This document shows positions 48,863-61,064 of a stretch of DNA of 64,000 bases, piece by piece. Under the pieces are notes generated by a model. It was given only the letters and a program-made list of their open reading frames with translations, searched no databases and was not told the DNA's origin. Positions within the stretch are counted from its first letter, which is position 1. Each line of letters starts with the position of its first letter. Position numbers and translations under genes: made by a program. This stretch comes from Sorghum bicolor. Taxonomy: Eukaryota > Streptophyta > Magnoliopsida > Poales > Poaceae. The stretch lies in contig NC_012870.2 of assembly GCF_000003195.3 (NCBI RefSeq), positions 24,792,501-24,856,500 of the forward strand, written 5' to 3'.

Positions 48863-51800
48863 ATCCAAAAACCTGATAGGCATTTAACTATGACTAAGGG
48901 ATATACTGATGCGATGAAACCGGAGAAGTTCACTGGTGTGAATTTCAAGAGATGGCAGATGAGGGCACAGTTGTGGCTCACGGCTATGGGCGTGTTTTGG
49001 GTCGTGGGTAATCCTCCTGCACTACCTCTCGGATCTGAGAAAGAGGTGGAGGAGTTTACTGCGGCTACGATGATTTCCGTCGGATGCGTTCTTAGCGTTC
49101 TCTCTGACCAGTTGTGTGATGTTTATATGAACATCAAAAGTGCTGCTGAACTGTGGGAGGCACTTGAACATAAGTTCGGTGTTGCAGACGCTGGACACGA
49201 GTTGTATGTGATGGAGAAGTACCACGACTTCAAAATGGTTGAAAACCGTTCAGTCGTGGAACAGGCTTATGAGTTCCAACTTATTGTGAGGGAACTTGAA
49301 CAACTCGGACACGTCTTGCCAGACAAGTTTGTGGCTGGTGGTATAATTGCTAAGTTGCCTCCGTCATGGAGAAACTTCGCCACAGCTCTGAAACATAAAA
49401 AACAAAAGATTTCAGTTGAGGATTTGTTGGCTGGTCTTGATGTTGAAGAGAAGGCTCGGGCAAAGGATGCTTCACCAAAAGCCCCAGAACAGTCTAGCGC
49501 CAATGTGATGCAGCATGCTGGCAAGAACAAGCAGAAGGCTATTCAGACTACTCAGTTCAAGAAGAAGAAGATGAACATGGATGAAGTTGTGTGCTTCGTT
49601 TGCGGTGAGAATGGACACTTCGCCAAGAAGTGCAAGAACCGCAAAGGCAGGAAGAATCAGTAGGGGCAGAAATCTGCCAACGTGACTATTGGCAATCCTA
49701 GCGGATCTTGGTACGGTAATTATTTACCTAGTGCATTTTCTGTATTTCAATCTAATGATTGGTGGATTGATACAGGAGCCAATATTCATATTTGTACTGA
49801 TATTTCTATGTTTTCATCTTACCAGATCGCACGAGGTTCAACCGTCATGATGGGGAACGACTCGTATGCTTCTGTTCTTGGTGTTGGTTCGGTCGATCTG
49901 AAGTTCACTTTGGGAAAGATCGTGCGGCTCAAGAACGTGCAGCATGCGCCCTCAATAAAGAAGAACCTCGTTAGTGGATCCCTCTTGTGTCGAGATGGGT
50001 TCAAGCTGGTGTTTGAGTCAAATAAAGTAGTCGTCTCGAGGTATGACCAATTCATTGGCAAAGGCTACGAGAGGGGAGGCTTGTTCCGCTTTTCACTCTC
50101 CGATTTCTGTAATAAAGTTGTGAACCATGTGTGTGATTCAAACAATTCAGTGGCTGATATATGGCATTCACATTTGTGTCACATTAATTTTGGTTGTATG
50201 ACACGTTTATCCAGTATGAGTTTAATTCCGAACTTTTCTATTGTCAAAGGCTCTAAATGTCAAGCATGTGCGCAAGCGAAGCAACCTCGTAAGCCTCACA
50301 AGGCTGTAGACGAGAGGTGCACGACATTATTAGAGCTCGTATATTCTGATATTTGTGAAATGAATGGTGTGTTGATAAAAAGAGGAAAAAGATACTTCAT
50401 GACTTTAATTGATGATGCAACTAAATATTGCTATGTGTTTCTTCTAAAAACTAAAGATGAGACGTTTGAATGTTTTAAGACTTATAAGGCTGAGGTAGAG
50501 AACCAATTAGAAAAGAAAATCAAGCGTGTTAGGTCTGATCGTGGTGGGGAGTATTTTTCCAATGAGTTTGATCTTTTCTGTGCGGAGAATGGAATAATTC
50601 ATGAACGGACACCACCATTTTCGCCCCAATCTAATGAGGTTGCCGAAAGAAAGAATCGGACGTTAATGGACTTGGTGAATGCCATGTTAGGAACATACGG
50701 TATGGCTAAAGCATGGTGGGGGGAGGCTGTTTTAACAACATGTCATGTTCTAAATAGAGTTCCAACTAAGAATAGTGAAGTTACTCCTTATGAAGGATGG
50801 AAAGGAAGGAAACCATCACTCCATTACTTGCATACGTGGGGCTGTTTGGCCATGGTCAGCGTACCAATTAATAAGAAACGCAATCTTGGACCAAAGACCG
50901 TTGATTGTATCTTTTTGGGTTATGCGCACCATAGCACAGCTTATAAGTTCTTAGTGATAAAATCTGAAGCGCCTGATGTTTTAGTTGATACACTGTTGGA
51001 GTCATGGGATGTTACTTTCTTTGAGAATATTTTCCCGATGAATGTTGCTTATTCTTTACCGAGTTTGTCTAATGAATTTATTCCTGAGCCCACACCTGCA
51101 ATAGAGCCATTTATAGACCCACTCGGTATTGAAGAGGATAGCAATGTTGTAGCTCCTAGAAGGAGTAAGAGACAAAGAGTTGAAAGATCCTTTGGTGATG
51201 ACTTCATTGTCTATCTCATAGATGATACTCCCACGACCATTGCAGAGGCATTTGCATCACCAGATGCAGATTATTGGAAGGATGCAGTCCGTAGTGAGAT
51301 GGACTCCATCACTGCAAATGGAACATGGGAAGTAGTAGATAAACTAGTGGGTTGCAGACCAATTGGCTGTAAATGGGTATTTAAGAAGAAACTCAGGCCT
51401 GATGGTACTATTGGAAAGTACAAGGCAAGGCTTGTTGCTAAAGGTTTTACACAGAAAGAAGATGAGGATTTCTTTGATACCTACTCACCTGTTGCCAGAT
51501 TAACTACAATCCGAGTGCTATTATCCTTGGCTGCTTCCCATAAGCTTCTTGTCCATCCGATAGATGTGAAGACGGCTTTCCTTAATGGAGAGTTAGACGA
51601 AGAAATTTATATGGATCAGCCTGATAGATTTATAGCACAAGGACAAGAGGGCAAGGTGTGCAGGTTACCCAAATCCTTGTACGGCTTAAAGCAAGCACCA
51701 AAGCAGTGACATGAGAAGTTTGAAAAGACGTTGACCTCTGCTGGGTTTACAATAAATGAAGCCGACACTTGTGTGTATTACCATTATGGTGGGGGCAAAG

Positions 51801-53084
51801 GAGTAATCCTTTGTTTGTATGTTGACGACATACTAATTTTTGGGACGAGCATCGATGAGATCAATGATGTTAAATCATTCTTATCCCAAAATTTTGACAT
51901 GAAAGATTTGGGAGACGCCGATGTGATCCTCAATATTAAACTTAATAAGGGTGAGAATGGGATTACTCTTTTGCAATCTCATTATGTGGAAAAGGTTTTG
52001 AACCGTTTCGGTTGCAAACCTTCTCCAACACCCTATGATCCTAGTCTAATACTTCGAAAGAATAAAAGGCTAGGAAAGGATCATCTAAGATACTCTCAAA
52101 TTATTGGCTCATTGATGTATCTAGCTAGCACAACCCGCCCTGATATCTAATTTGCTGTAAGCAAGTTGAGTAGATTTTTCTCTAATCTAGGAAGTGATCA
52201 TTGGCGTGGTATTGATCGGGTAATGCGTTACCTAAAAGGTACTATGAGTTATGCAATTCACTATTCAGGGTACCCAGGGGTACTTGAAGGATATAGTGAT
52301 TCAAACTGGATTTCAGAAGCTGATGAGCTTAAGGCCACTAGTGGATACATATTCACTCTAGGTGGTGGTGCTGTCTCTTGGAGGTCTTCTAAGCAGACAA
52401 TACTTACAAAGTCCATAATAGAGGCAGAGCTTAGAGCTCTGGATATAGCTGAAAGCCCAAGTTTTGTTTTGGTAATTAATGACACCAAGTTGCTAATGCC
52501 TTGTGTTTAAAGTGATTTGAGTTAGCCATAGCAACACATGTCATGAAGGTGCATGGTGGCATGGAAAGGTGGCCACATGATCACAAAGGGATGAAGCATG
52601 AAGTGAAGATCATGGTGATAGACGAGGAGCAAAGTTATCAAGGCAAAGGTATAAACATAGGATCTTACTTTTGCTGGTCTAAGATGAGTAGAGAAGTGAT
52701 TGATCGGGTTTAGGATAGATAGCCGACTATCAAGAGGGGAAATCACGGTCATCTCTCGAATCAAGTGCTACTAGGTCCATATCTTGAGCATATGCATTAG
52801 GATCTAGTAAAGTGCTAACTTAACTCCTTTGGTGAAAATGTTTGTGAAAAGCTAACACACTTGCACTTTGGTGGTGGACACTTGTTGGTGTTAGCACATT
52901 TTCAAAGGAGGTGGAGTTCCTAGGGTTGAGAGGGGTGTGGGTTCCTCTCTCCCTCCCGCCGAGCTTGCGAGGCGGGATTCGACGCTTTTGAGAAAATTAA
53001 GTGCATATTTTCTATTGCGCCGATGGGAAATTTGGAGAAGTCGCGGGAGTGTTTTCTCACTGAGAAACACTCACCGGACGCTGA

Positions 53085-53440
53085 GTGTGGAGGCATCGGA
53101 CGCTGGCCTCAGAGTCCGGTGTGCTTGACCCTACTAGGGTTGAGCACCGGACGCACTCTGAGAGCGTCCGGTGGATAGCGTCCGGTGTGCGGGTGTTTTG
53201 CGACCCTCTCTGCGCATGGGTCCGGTGAGCACCGGACGCTACCGGTGCTTAGCGTCCGGTGACCCGCAGGTTTGCTGAACTCTCTGCGCATGAGTTCGGT
53301 GTGCACCGGACGCGTCCGGTGATCCACAGGTGACCGTTAGGATCTAACATGCGAGATTCAAAGAGGACACGTGGCCTATCCCTGAGCACCGGACGCTGGG
53401 GGTCCAGCGTCCGGTGATCACTTAGTAGCGTCCGGTGCCC
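53085..53440. repeat. cluster of CACCGGACG / CGTCCGGTG words in the solo LTR
   Basis: About a dozen exact or one-off copies of the 9-mer caccggacg and its inverse cgtccggtg within 360 bp, spaced irregularly and often paired head to head (for example caccggacgcgtccggtg at 53303). They lie just upstream of the TATA box, as enhancer-like repeats of an LTR would. Confidence 0.75.
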
Positions 53441-53489
53441 CCGATTTCAGCCCAGTGAAAGTGGCCAACGGCTAGTTTCTTTGAGGGGT

Positions 53490-53497
53490 TATAAATA
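53490..53497 (+). promoter_or_regulatory. TATA box of the solo LTR
   Basis: TATAAATA, followed about 30 bases later by the likely transcription start. It means the solo LTR could still drive transcription toward 54366. Confidence 0.55.
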
Positions 53498-55230
53498 GAA
53501 GGTGGCCGGCTTTGGGAGGTTCTCTCTTGTACATTTGATTACTTGAGGCATACTTTGAGCTAGAGAACACTCCTTCCACTCATCTCCTTGCTTGATTGCT
53601 AATCCTAGTGAGATTGAGTGAGATTCAAGTGCATTGCTTTGAGAGTTGTATTTAGTGGCACTTGATTCTTGAGTTTGCTGCGGATTTCTTGTTACTCTTG
53701 GGTGTTTCCCAACACCCTAGACGGCTTGGAGCAGCGGTGGTGTTGAGCTCGTGATTGGAGATTGTTTCGAGCCTCACCAAGTGATTTGTGAGGGGTTCTT
53801 GAGCCTTCCCCGCGGGAGATCGCAATTGGCTACTCTAGTGGATTACTCGTGGCTTGGAGGATCCCCATATTGTGAGTGGATGTGCGGCACCCGCTGAGGG
53901 TTTGGCTTTGGATTGCCAATTAGCTCGTGATCCATCAAGTGGGTGTACCGCCACAACGAGGAGTAGCTTGCCGGGAAGCAAGTGAACCTCGGTAAAAAAT
54001 CTTGTGTCATCTCTTGCCGAGGTTTCTCTTGTAATTGTGCATGTGATTGATTGGATATATTTGTACTCTACAACGTCGGTATAACAATCACTCCCCTCTC
54101 CTTTACCTTTGTGTATACCTTGCTAGTTGTGTAGCTTGTTTAGCTTAGCTATCTTGTTTAGGAGTGTAGCAAGCTTCTAGTTGTGCTTTCTTGTTGTAAC
54201 TAGTGTTTAGCTTTCTTCCTAGACTTGTGTAGGTGGCTTGCATAGCTTAGTTGTGCTAGTGCTAGAATAGCTTTGCCTTTTGTTTTACTAATCAACTTGT
54301 CTAGTTGAAGTTTGTAGAATTTTTAAATAGGCTATTCACCCCCCCTCTAGCCATTTGGACCTTTCAATAGCCTCTACTGAGGCTGAGTGGCTAAGAGATA
54401 TGTTGATGGACTTACCGTTGGTTGAGAAACCAATTCCTGCTATTCTCATAAACTGTGATAATAAAATAGTGATCACAAAGGTGAAAAATAGTTAGGATAA
54501 TGGGAAAAAGTCCAGCAAACATATAAAGTGTAGACTGAAGTCTGTCAGAAAATTAAGGAGCTCCGGAGTAATAGCTGTGGACTACATCCAGACAGCTAAA
54601 AACCTGGCAGATCCCTTTACAAAGGGACTATCACGCACCGTGATTGACAATACATCGAAGGAGATGGGATTGAGACCCATGTGAGTTAACCTCAGCAGTA
54701 ACCCAACCTATGTGATCAGAGATCCCGTGAATTAGGACCTGGGAAGAACAAGTTGTTGGTTAATGGGAGAGTACAACCGTTTCATTTGACCCACTCTGTT
54801 GGAGATGCAGTACTCTCATTTCTGTAAGGCAGGTTGACTTTATCTTAATGTGTTCTGAGGCTTTATAGCAAGATACTGTCCTACAGAGTATTCTTGTAAG
54901 AACACACCTATGTGAGCCCAACTGTTAATCGCAGTTTATAAGAATTGGGTATTCTTTAATAGGCTCATGAAGTGAGTTTGGAGTATGACTTATATGCTCC
55001 ACTCGCGGGGTTGGCTATGGCAGCCTAGTACCAATCAAGACTTCGAGTGAAGCCTATTCGCACCAAACTGCCAATTCAAGGCCTAGTCCATTATGCAGTT
55101 GCGGATGGGTCTATCTTGTTGTTCTAGGTGGATGTTCAACCTTAACCGGTCTCCACTGAATAACTGGTATATTAATAGTACTGTGGTACAGGGAGTATGA
55201 CTCGCGTGCCCTTGGGATGTGGTGAGGGAT

Positions 55231-56166
55231 TGTTAGATGTTTTGGGCCTTGGGCCAAACAATTCCAAATAAATCCCAAAGGCTCACTCATACATGCATGT
55301 ATATATGGAAAGGTGAGGGACTTTAGTCCCACCTTGCTACTTCAAGTGGAGTGAGGCCAACTTAAAAAGTTAAGCTATCTCTATCTTGTTGAAGCAATTG
55401 GGGAGAGGAAAAGGAAGAACCACATGCGCGCTCGCTCGCCGGCGGGGCGGGGCCAATGGGCGCGCATGCACGACATGCGCGTGAATGGTCCGACGATTTT
55501 CCGCTTCAACCCTTGTGGGTGCGCGGCTTCCTTTTGCTACTTGGAAGTTTTGCATGCAGGGAGGAGATTGCGCTGGCCTATTTGGTAAGCAATTATTTTT
55601 GTATTATGGCAAGTGCGTAAACGGCAGGTAAAGTTTCCATAATACGGTGATTGATTGCTTGCCTATTTGCTGCGTGCGATGTGTGTATAAATATAGGGCG
55701 AGACGTCGTCCTTTGTACCTAGAGATTCATCTCTTCCTCGCCACACTACTGCGCTGTCGCCGTCTTCCCCATCCCACCGCCGACATGCCATCGGTGTCAG
55801 GAGAGCAGGCTCTGAAGCTTACGTCTCCTCGCGTCCCTGCACGGGGTAGGGGGCGTATCAGGTTTTTGGGAAGCGCCGTCGCGACTGCTCGCTGGACGTC
55901 TTCTTCCTACTACGGCCAGTGTTCGCCGATCTCCATCGACGGTCTTCTTCTTCTTCTTCCTTCGTGCCGATAACCTCACTGTAAGGATGTCTATCCTCTC
56001 TCTGTTGTTCGGTTTTATATCATTTCTGTTGCTAGCACTAGATCCCGTGAACTTGATTCAAATCGTAGTGCTAGTTTCGATTCATATATCTGTGATACAT
56101 ATTGTTAGTCTTTTTCTTGTTGTCGAAATTAATTTATACATCGCTAAATTGCTTTTATTTCCAACA
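55231..56166 (+). repeat. 3' LTR of the Copia element
   Basis: 936 bp, tgttagatg...tttccaaca, alignable over its length with the 5' LTR. Confidence 0.92.
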
Positions 56167-56461
56167 GTAGTCGTAGTAAGGTCGAGGCAATTCCCAAATG
56201 CAGCGGCGAGGGAGGAGGAAGACGAAGGAGGAGTGTCCTGACTCCTGTGTGTGATTTGGGCCTTTCTTTCCTCGGAGGCTCGGACCCTTTGATGGAATTG
56301 GGCTCAATTTGCTTCCTGTTAATTGGATCATGGCCGTTACCTTGTTGGACCGCGAGAACAGGGCCTCCAGTTGGCCAGGACATATAGAAACCTTTTCTTT
56401 TAGGTTTATAAGAAACCTTTAGGCGCTGTTTGGTTCACGAGAAGAATACAGGAAAAACGAA
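56167..56461 (-). pseudogene. duplicated 5' flank of the unknown-function gene, part 2
   Basis: Continues the copy begun at 47827-47901. gtagtaaggtcgaggcaatt onward matches 42010-42270 and then, without the MITE, 42663-42711 (ends ggaaaaacga). Small indels separate the copies (a shortened gagcggcgacggcgaggg run). It holds the promoter and 5' leader side of the gene, but no intact gene. Confidence 0.88.
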
Positions 56462-58330
56462 AAGCCCACTTACCCCACTTCTATATAAAATATTTATTTA
56501 TCGGTCAATTCGGCAGACATACGCTCGACGGTATCCATCCGTCCTATACCATTCAAAATTTATCTTTAAATATAATACATTCTAATTGATAAAATCTAAT
56601 TTTATATTAAATACTTTTTTTATTTATCAGCCAATTATTATTAATCAAGTTGATGATAGTGTCTGATTAAAAATTTAGGTTCTATAGTGCTAGTGTGCTA
56701 TGCATCTTAGCACTCCCAATGCAGAAATCAGTATGGTTTTTATAGACATTAGCTGTAGTGTCGCCTAAGCATTTTGTTGATGTGGAAAGTTAGTTATTAA
56801 AGAGAGAGAACAAAAATCATAGAAATCGGGTCTAAATTAGAAACCATGTCTACACAAAATTCAAGACATGAAGTGATATGATTTGTTGGGAATGAAGAAC
56901 AAAAATATGATTGGATAAAAAATTATTCTGTACAAACTATAGGCCAGTCTCAATGGAGTTTCATTTGAGTTTCATGCACATTAAATATATTATGTACAAA
57001 CTATGTTGATGCACTATATTAATGAAGAGAGAGATGATAAGAGTTTTATGAGAGTAGATAGAGTTTTATCTTCATGAAAATCTTTTGCACTGTTTCCAAA
57101 ATATAGATGTGTTAGAAACTGTATCATGAAACTTGCACTGCAAGAAATACTGTTGTTCCAAACCAAACACCACCGAAGCATGTCATTTTTAATATCTGTT
57201 GTACTTAAGCGCTCATTTAGATTACACCTCAATTTCCTCTCAATGTACTGTTTTGGTGTTTTGCCAGCTTTTATTTTAGTGTTGTGCTACTTAATTTACA
57301 TGCATGTTGGAATATGAGTCCCTGCCACAAAACATGATCCAGGAAAATAAGCATGGTGACCAGAGATGCTCGGGTAATACACAATAGTATCATCTGAGTT
57401 AGCAAATTAATTTCGATGGCATGCTAATTTAGTTCATTTATCCCCTCAATGAATTAAGTATTAGTACATAACTATAGTTGATTTTAGCAAGTTTTCGAAC
57501 AAATTACCCAAAACTAGAGTGGAACTTTAATCCCTAGTGAAGGTTGACAAACATTTTGTTAGCATCGGATGCCCCTAATTATGCACAATAACGATTTGAT
57601 CTTTGAAAGGATATTGCGAGTACTCCTTCGGTGTGTGAATGAATCTATTCCTAGAGTTCCTAGAGTTCTTTAAGTCAATCTTTTTTAAAAAAATCATACA
57701 AAATATTTGTGATGCCACAGATGAGCACATTAAGAAAAAAATAGTTAACTTATCTAATGGTATTAATTTAATGTCATAAATATTGACGTTCTTTTCTATT
57801 AATTTAGGAACGATATTGGTTCAATCACCCGGTTAAATGCACTGGTACTCTTGCATTTTAATGCAACCAGAAATGAAAGTTTTGGTGTATAATTTAACTA
57901 TATTTTATACTACGGAGTTTAAATAGAAGGGTAATAAAAACTTGAAGTGATAATTTTTTAGTTTTATTTGCAAGGACCGCTGAATAAAGGTTTATAAAAA
58001 CTTGAAGGGCTCAAGAGGTCGATTTGGATTGATTCTCAAAAGTCAACTTGCCAAGTTGATCAAAATAATAGTGAACAGCCTCTCATATTGAGGTTGACTA
58101 AAAGCCAGGGCCGATTCACTAGTATATGCATCATGAGGTAATAAAGTGGCATTAGGAGCATCAAACATTCTTTCCTCTAACTCATCGAATTATACATAAT
58201 CTTATTTGTAACATGAAAAAATAGGGAAATTTTTTGCTATTCCGCTAGCTTTTAGCTCAGGTCTTGATGATGCTCCCCTGACCCATTGAATTGGTGAACT
58301 CGTCGTTGCGACCGTCGTTCCAAATCCTGA
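56462..58330. other. intergenic; MITE-like patch and a block shared with 63.2 kb
   Basis: 56941-57130 is a MITE-like sequence (ggccagtctcaatgg at the left) shared with the split copy near 46.6/47.8 kb. 57150-57305 matches 63213-63288 and 63905-63960 (words accaaacaccaccgaag, tgtcatttttaatatctgt, gttttgccag). 57310-58330 has nothing I recognise. Confidence 0.45.
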
Positions 58331-59556
58331 TAGAGGTGATCAATACTAGATGCAGTTGACCTTTTTGGCTAGATAACACAATGGTAATGAGAACACAAGA
58401 AAGATGGATTAAAACCAACAAATTGGCTATATTAGAGTTAGAAAGATCGGCTATAAGATATAGCCGAACCAATCATCCCCAGCGAAGTTGCCAAAAGAGT
58501 ATGTTGACATCGAGTTGGATCACCACACCGGTAAGGAGCTAGAACGATGATTTAGGGCCTAGTTGACTTTTAGGTCACCCAACATCTAGGATTTGTTCGC
58601 ACCCTGACCTTGTGCCTCCAATGATGAGCCTAATATGCAAGACACATCATTGAAGGAACCTCGCTGCGAAAGCGATATGCAAGACACGTTGGCGAGGTCT
58701 CTTGAGACCCGAAACTCCACATGCCCGAGAGACACCCCATTGGGGCATACGGCGGCTATGGGTTACTCTAGCCAGCCTGACCACTCTAGAGCTTTGTCAT
58801 CATCAATCCTCCAGCCATGCACCACTAATGAAGAAAGAGTAAAATAGATAGATGGAAAATAGAGGGTAAAAGATGTAGTAGATGTGTTTTTGATAATTAT
58901 GTATTGGACACCTGAATCGACCATGATCCTCCAACATATGTAGAGGTGATCAATATTAGATGCAATCGACCTTTTGGGCTAGATTATGCAATAGTAATGA
59001 GAACACAAGAAAGATAGATTGAAATCAACAAATTGGCTAGGTTAGAGTTAGATAGATCGGCTATAAGATATAGCTGAATCAATTGTCCCCAGCGAAGTTG
59101 CCAAAAAGTGTGTTAACATCGAGTTGGTCACCACAACGATAAGGAGCTAGAACGCTCGATGTAGGGCCTAGTTGACTTTTAGGTCAGTCGGCATCTAGGA
59201 TTTGTTCGCACCCTGACCTTGTGCTTCCAACAGATGAGCCCAATACACAAGACACATCGTGGGAGGAGCCTCGCTGAGAAAGCGATACACAAGACACGTC
59301 GGCGAGATCTCTTGAGACTCGAAACCCCATATGCCCAGGAGAGGCCCCATCGAGGAATGTGGCGGCTATGGGTTGCTCTAGCCGGCCTGACCACTCTAGA
59401 GCTTCATCGCCATCAATCCTCCATGCAGCACTAACGAAGAACGGGGAAAAGAGATAGACGGAAAAGGAGAGGGTAAAAGGTGTAGTAGATGTGTTTTTAA
59501 TTTAATAATTATGTGTTGGATACTTGAATCGGCCATGATCCTCAATATATATAGAG
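58331..59556. repeat. direct tandem duplication, period about 610 bp
   Basis: tagaggtgatcaata begins at 58331 and 58941, and the two copies align to about 58940 and 59556. They share long words (atttgttcgcaccctgacct, cctgaccactctagagctt) but differ at many sites, so the duplication is old. On the minus strand each holds ggcaacttcgctgggga after a TG..-rich tract, resembling the LTR/primer-binding junction of grass Gypsy elements. No gene is supported. Confidence 0.75.
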
Positions 59557-61064
59557 GAGGTGGGTGGTCTTATAATAGTAGGAAACAGTTTCAAGGCATA
59601 TTTTTTTCAAGTTTTCCACTATTATAAGACAATTCGGATCGTAATCCAAAAGGCCAGATCTGAACATGGTCTTTTATTAGATCTATCGACGTTAGAATTT
59701 CCAACATAGGGTAACCCTGTGCATCCAAACAGAGTTTTTTAGGTTTCTCGGAAGATCCTTCATCCGTCGAATCTTCCGATATGGGTTCAGAATTTTTCGA
59801 TACTAGAACATCTACTCGAAGGTATCCGGACTTTGAATCGAACCCATATATGTTATTTTATCATCTCGACAAGAGAAACGAACTAGTGAGATCCATTTAG
59901 CATTTTCACAACTTCATAAAAATAGACAAATTTAGTTGTCAACACTATGGTACACCGATAGCTTTTAGGATTATGAAAAAAAAATCAATTTTATTTACAA
60001 TGAGAGATCACTGTATTTCGATGTCAATTATAATTATTCTCTGCATCTACATGCCTAGAGAGATGTTTTTGTTATTTTATTTTATTTTATTTTATTTTTC
60101 AGTTCATTTTTACGTTGGCTTTACAAGTTATTGCTAAGCATTCTCAGTAATATGATGCGTCTGTAAAATAATTTTTTAAAAATAAAATAAAAAAAACTGG
60201 TGCGTGAGTCTGTTTGCTAGTGTCAGTTTCTTGTTTTGTTTTTGTGCGGATGTGGAGGAAATCGCTTCATCGTTCAGCTGTGCTTTGTTTTTTTCCACAT
60301 CTTATATTTCATATATTTGAGTTCTTGCTTCCCTCCCCTTCGTCCTCCTTCGGTCTTTCCTGCTTCTCTCTCCTTCCTGCTTCACAGCGCGCCGACACTG
60401 TTCCTGTTCTGCGCCGCCTGCGCAAGCGCCCCGGCTGTCCAGGCGCCACCTCCACTTGCGTACGCGCGCCGACTGCCCAGGCGTCGCGCCATCGTCCGCA
60501 CGTTGTCTGTGTGCCTCCGCTGCCGTCGTGTCCCCTGTGTCTTTGTTGGTGCTTTGTTACTAGCCTCTTGCGTCAGACGATCTCCCTGTGCTGTGTGCTG
60601 GTCGCCACCACCACCTCTGTGGCAATCGTTGCCGCGGGGCTTCCTCTTCGCCTCCGGCGGCCCTGAGACTGTGTCGTCCCTGCCTTCTCCTTCCTCTCCA
60701 TGGTCCCCAACTGCCGGTTCCTCTGTCATTGCTGTTCTGTGCCCTTGAACTGCTCGATGAAATGTCCAAAAGGAGTCTGCTTTGCCTTCATGTATTTCTA
60801 GGCCATCCAGCACACAACACTCTCTGGTCCCGTATGCCGCCCCGAGCTCGGCCTTCGGCGCGTGCTCCGTCCTTTGCTGTTGCTAGGTGTGCTGCCGCCC
60901 CTGCCTGCCACTGCCACTGCTAGAGGCTGCATCATTGGTTTCCACTTGCTTGCCATTTTTCTTCGAGTTCCATCTTCTATAATTGCGGCCGTTACTATCT
61001 TTGGAAAGTGTTAGCCATAGAAGCAAATCAACTCGCGAGAATCACAGTTGATTTTTGATCTGGT
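59557..61064. other. intergenic; C/T-rich leader-like DNA before the BTB pseudogene
   Basis: 59557-60200 is AT-rich with nothing recognised. 60320-60930 is C/T-rich with overlapping frames of 110-170 codons on both strands, none with a recognisable domain. It may be the 5' leader or promoter of the MATH-BTB copy, or an old retroelement leader. Confidence 0.35.

Larger units (their letters stand above)
52450..54366 (+). mobile_element. solo LTR inserted in the Copia RNase H region
   Basis: 1917 bp beginning tgaaagcccaag and ending ggacctttca, so the ends carry the inverted TGAAAG/CTTTCA. ATAGC is present on both sides (52445-52449, 54367-54371). There is no internal coding region, so it is the product of LTR-LTR recombination. 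The ending (caccccccctctagcc) is typical of large grass Gypsy LTRs; the family is inferred. A dense run of cgtccggtg/caccggacg words lies at 53085-53440, and a TATA box at 53490. Confidence 0.92.
48890..54684 (+). pseudogene. gag-pol of the Copia element, multiply interrupted
   Basis: One frame throughout once the solo LTR and its duplicated ATAGC are discounted. Gag from ATG 48890 ends with a CCHC knuckle (49592-49633, CFVCGENGHFAKKC). TAG follows at 49661-49663. Pol continues in the same frame: protease DTGA (49769-49780), zinc-binding and integrase core (about 50159-50680, with the D..D..E pattern), reverse transcriptase from about 51270 with YVDD (51818-51829), and RNase H from about 52290, resuming after 54366 and ending TGA at 54682-54684. 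Breaks: TAG 49661, TGA 51707 (a Trp position in relatives), TAA 52148, TAG 54493, plus the 1.9 kb insertion. The gag/pol TAG might be a readthrough signal, but the others are plainly disabling. Confidence 0.9.
47902..56166 (+). mobile_element. Copia LTR retrotransposon, complete structure, inactivated
   Basis: 8265 bp with two LTRs that begin TG and end CA and a perfect 5-bp target duplication GTAGT (47897-47901, 56167-56171). The order protease, integrase, reverse transcriptase, RNase H places it in Ty1/Copia. The coding frame has four in-frame stops and a solo-LTR insertion. I see no tRNA-iMet primer site (TGGTATCAGA) after the 5' LTR; the bases there are atccaaaaacctg, so the site may have been lost. 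A short purine run (ggtgagggat) precedes the 3' LTR. By-eye comparison gives about 45 substitutions over about 930 aligned LTR bases, plus indels. Confidence 0.92.

Noticed and set aside
48683..48889. Upstream extension of Copia gag into the LTR
   Set aside because: The added residues are translated LTR sequence, repeated at 55987 in the 3' LTR. The ATG at 48890 is the natural gag start.
60214..60748. 150- and 170-codon plus frames before the MATH-BTB copy
   Set aside because: C/T-rich low-complexity translation without a domain, and the minus strand is equally open.
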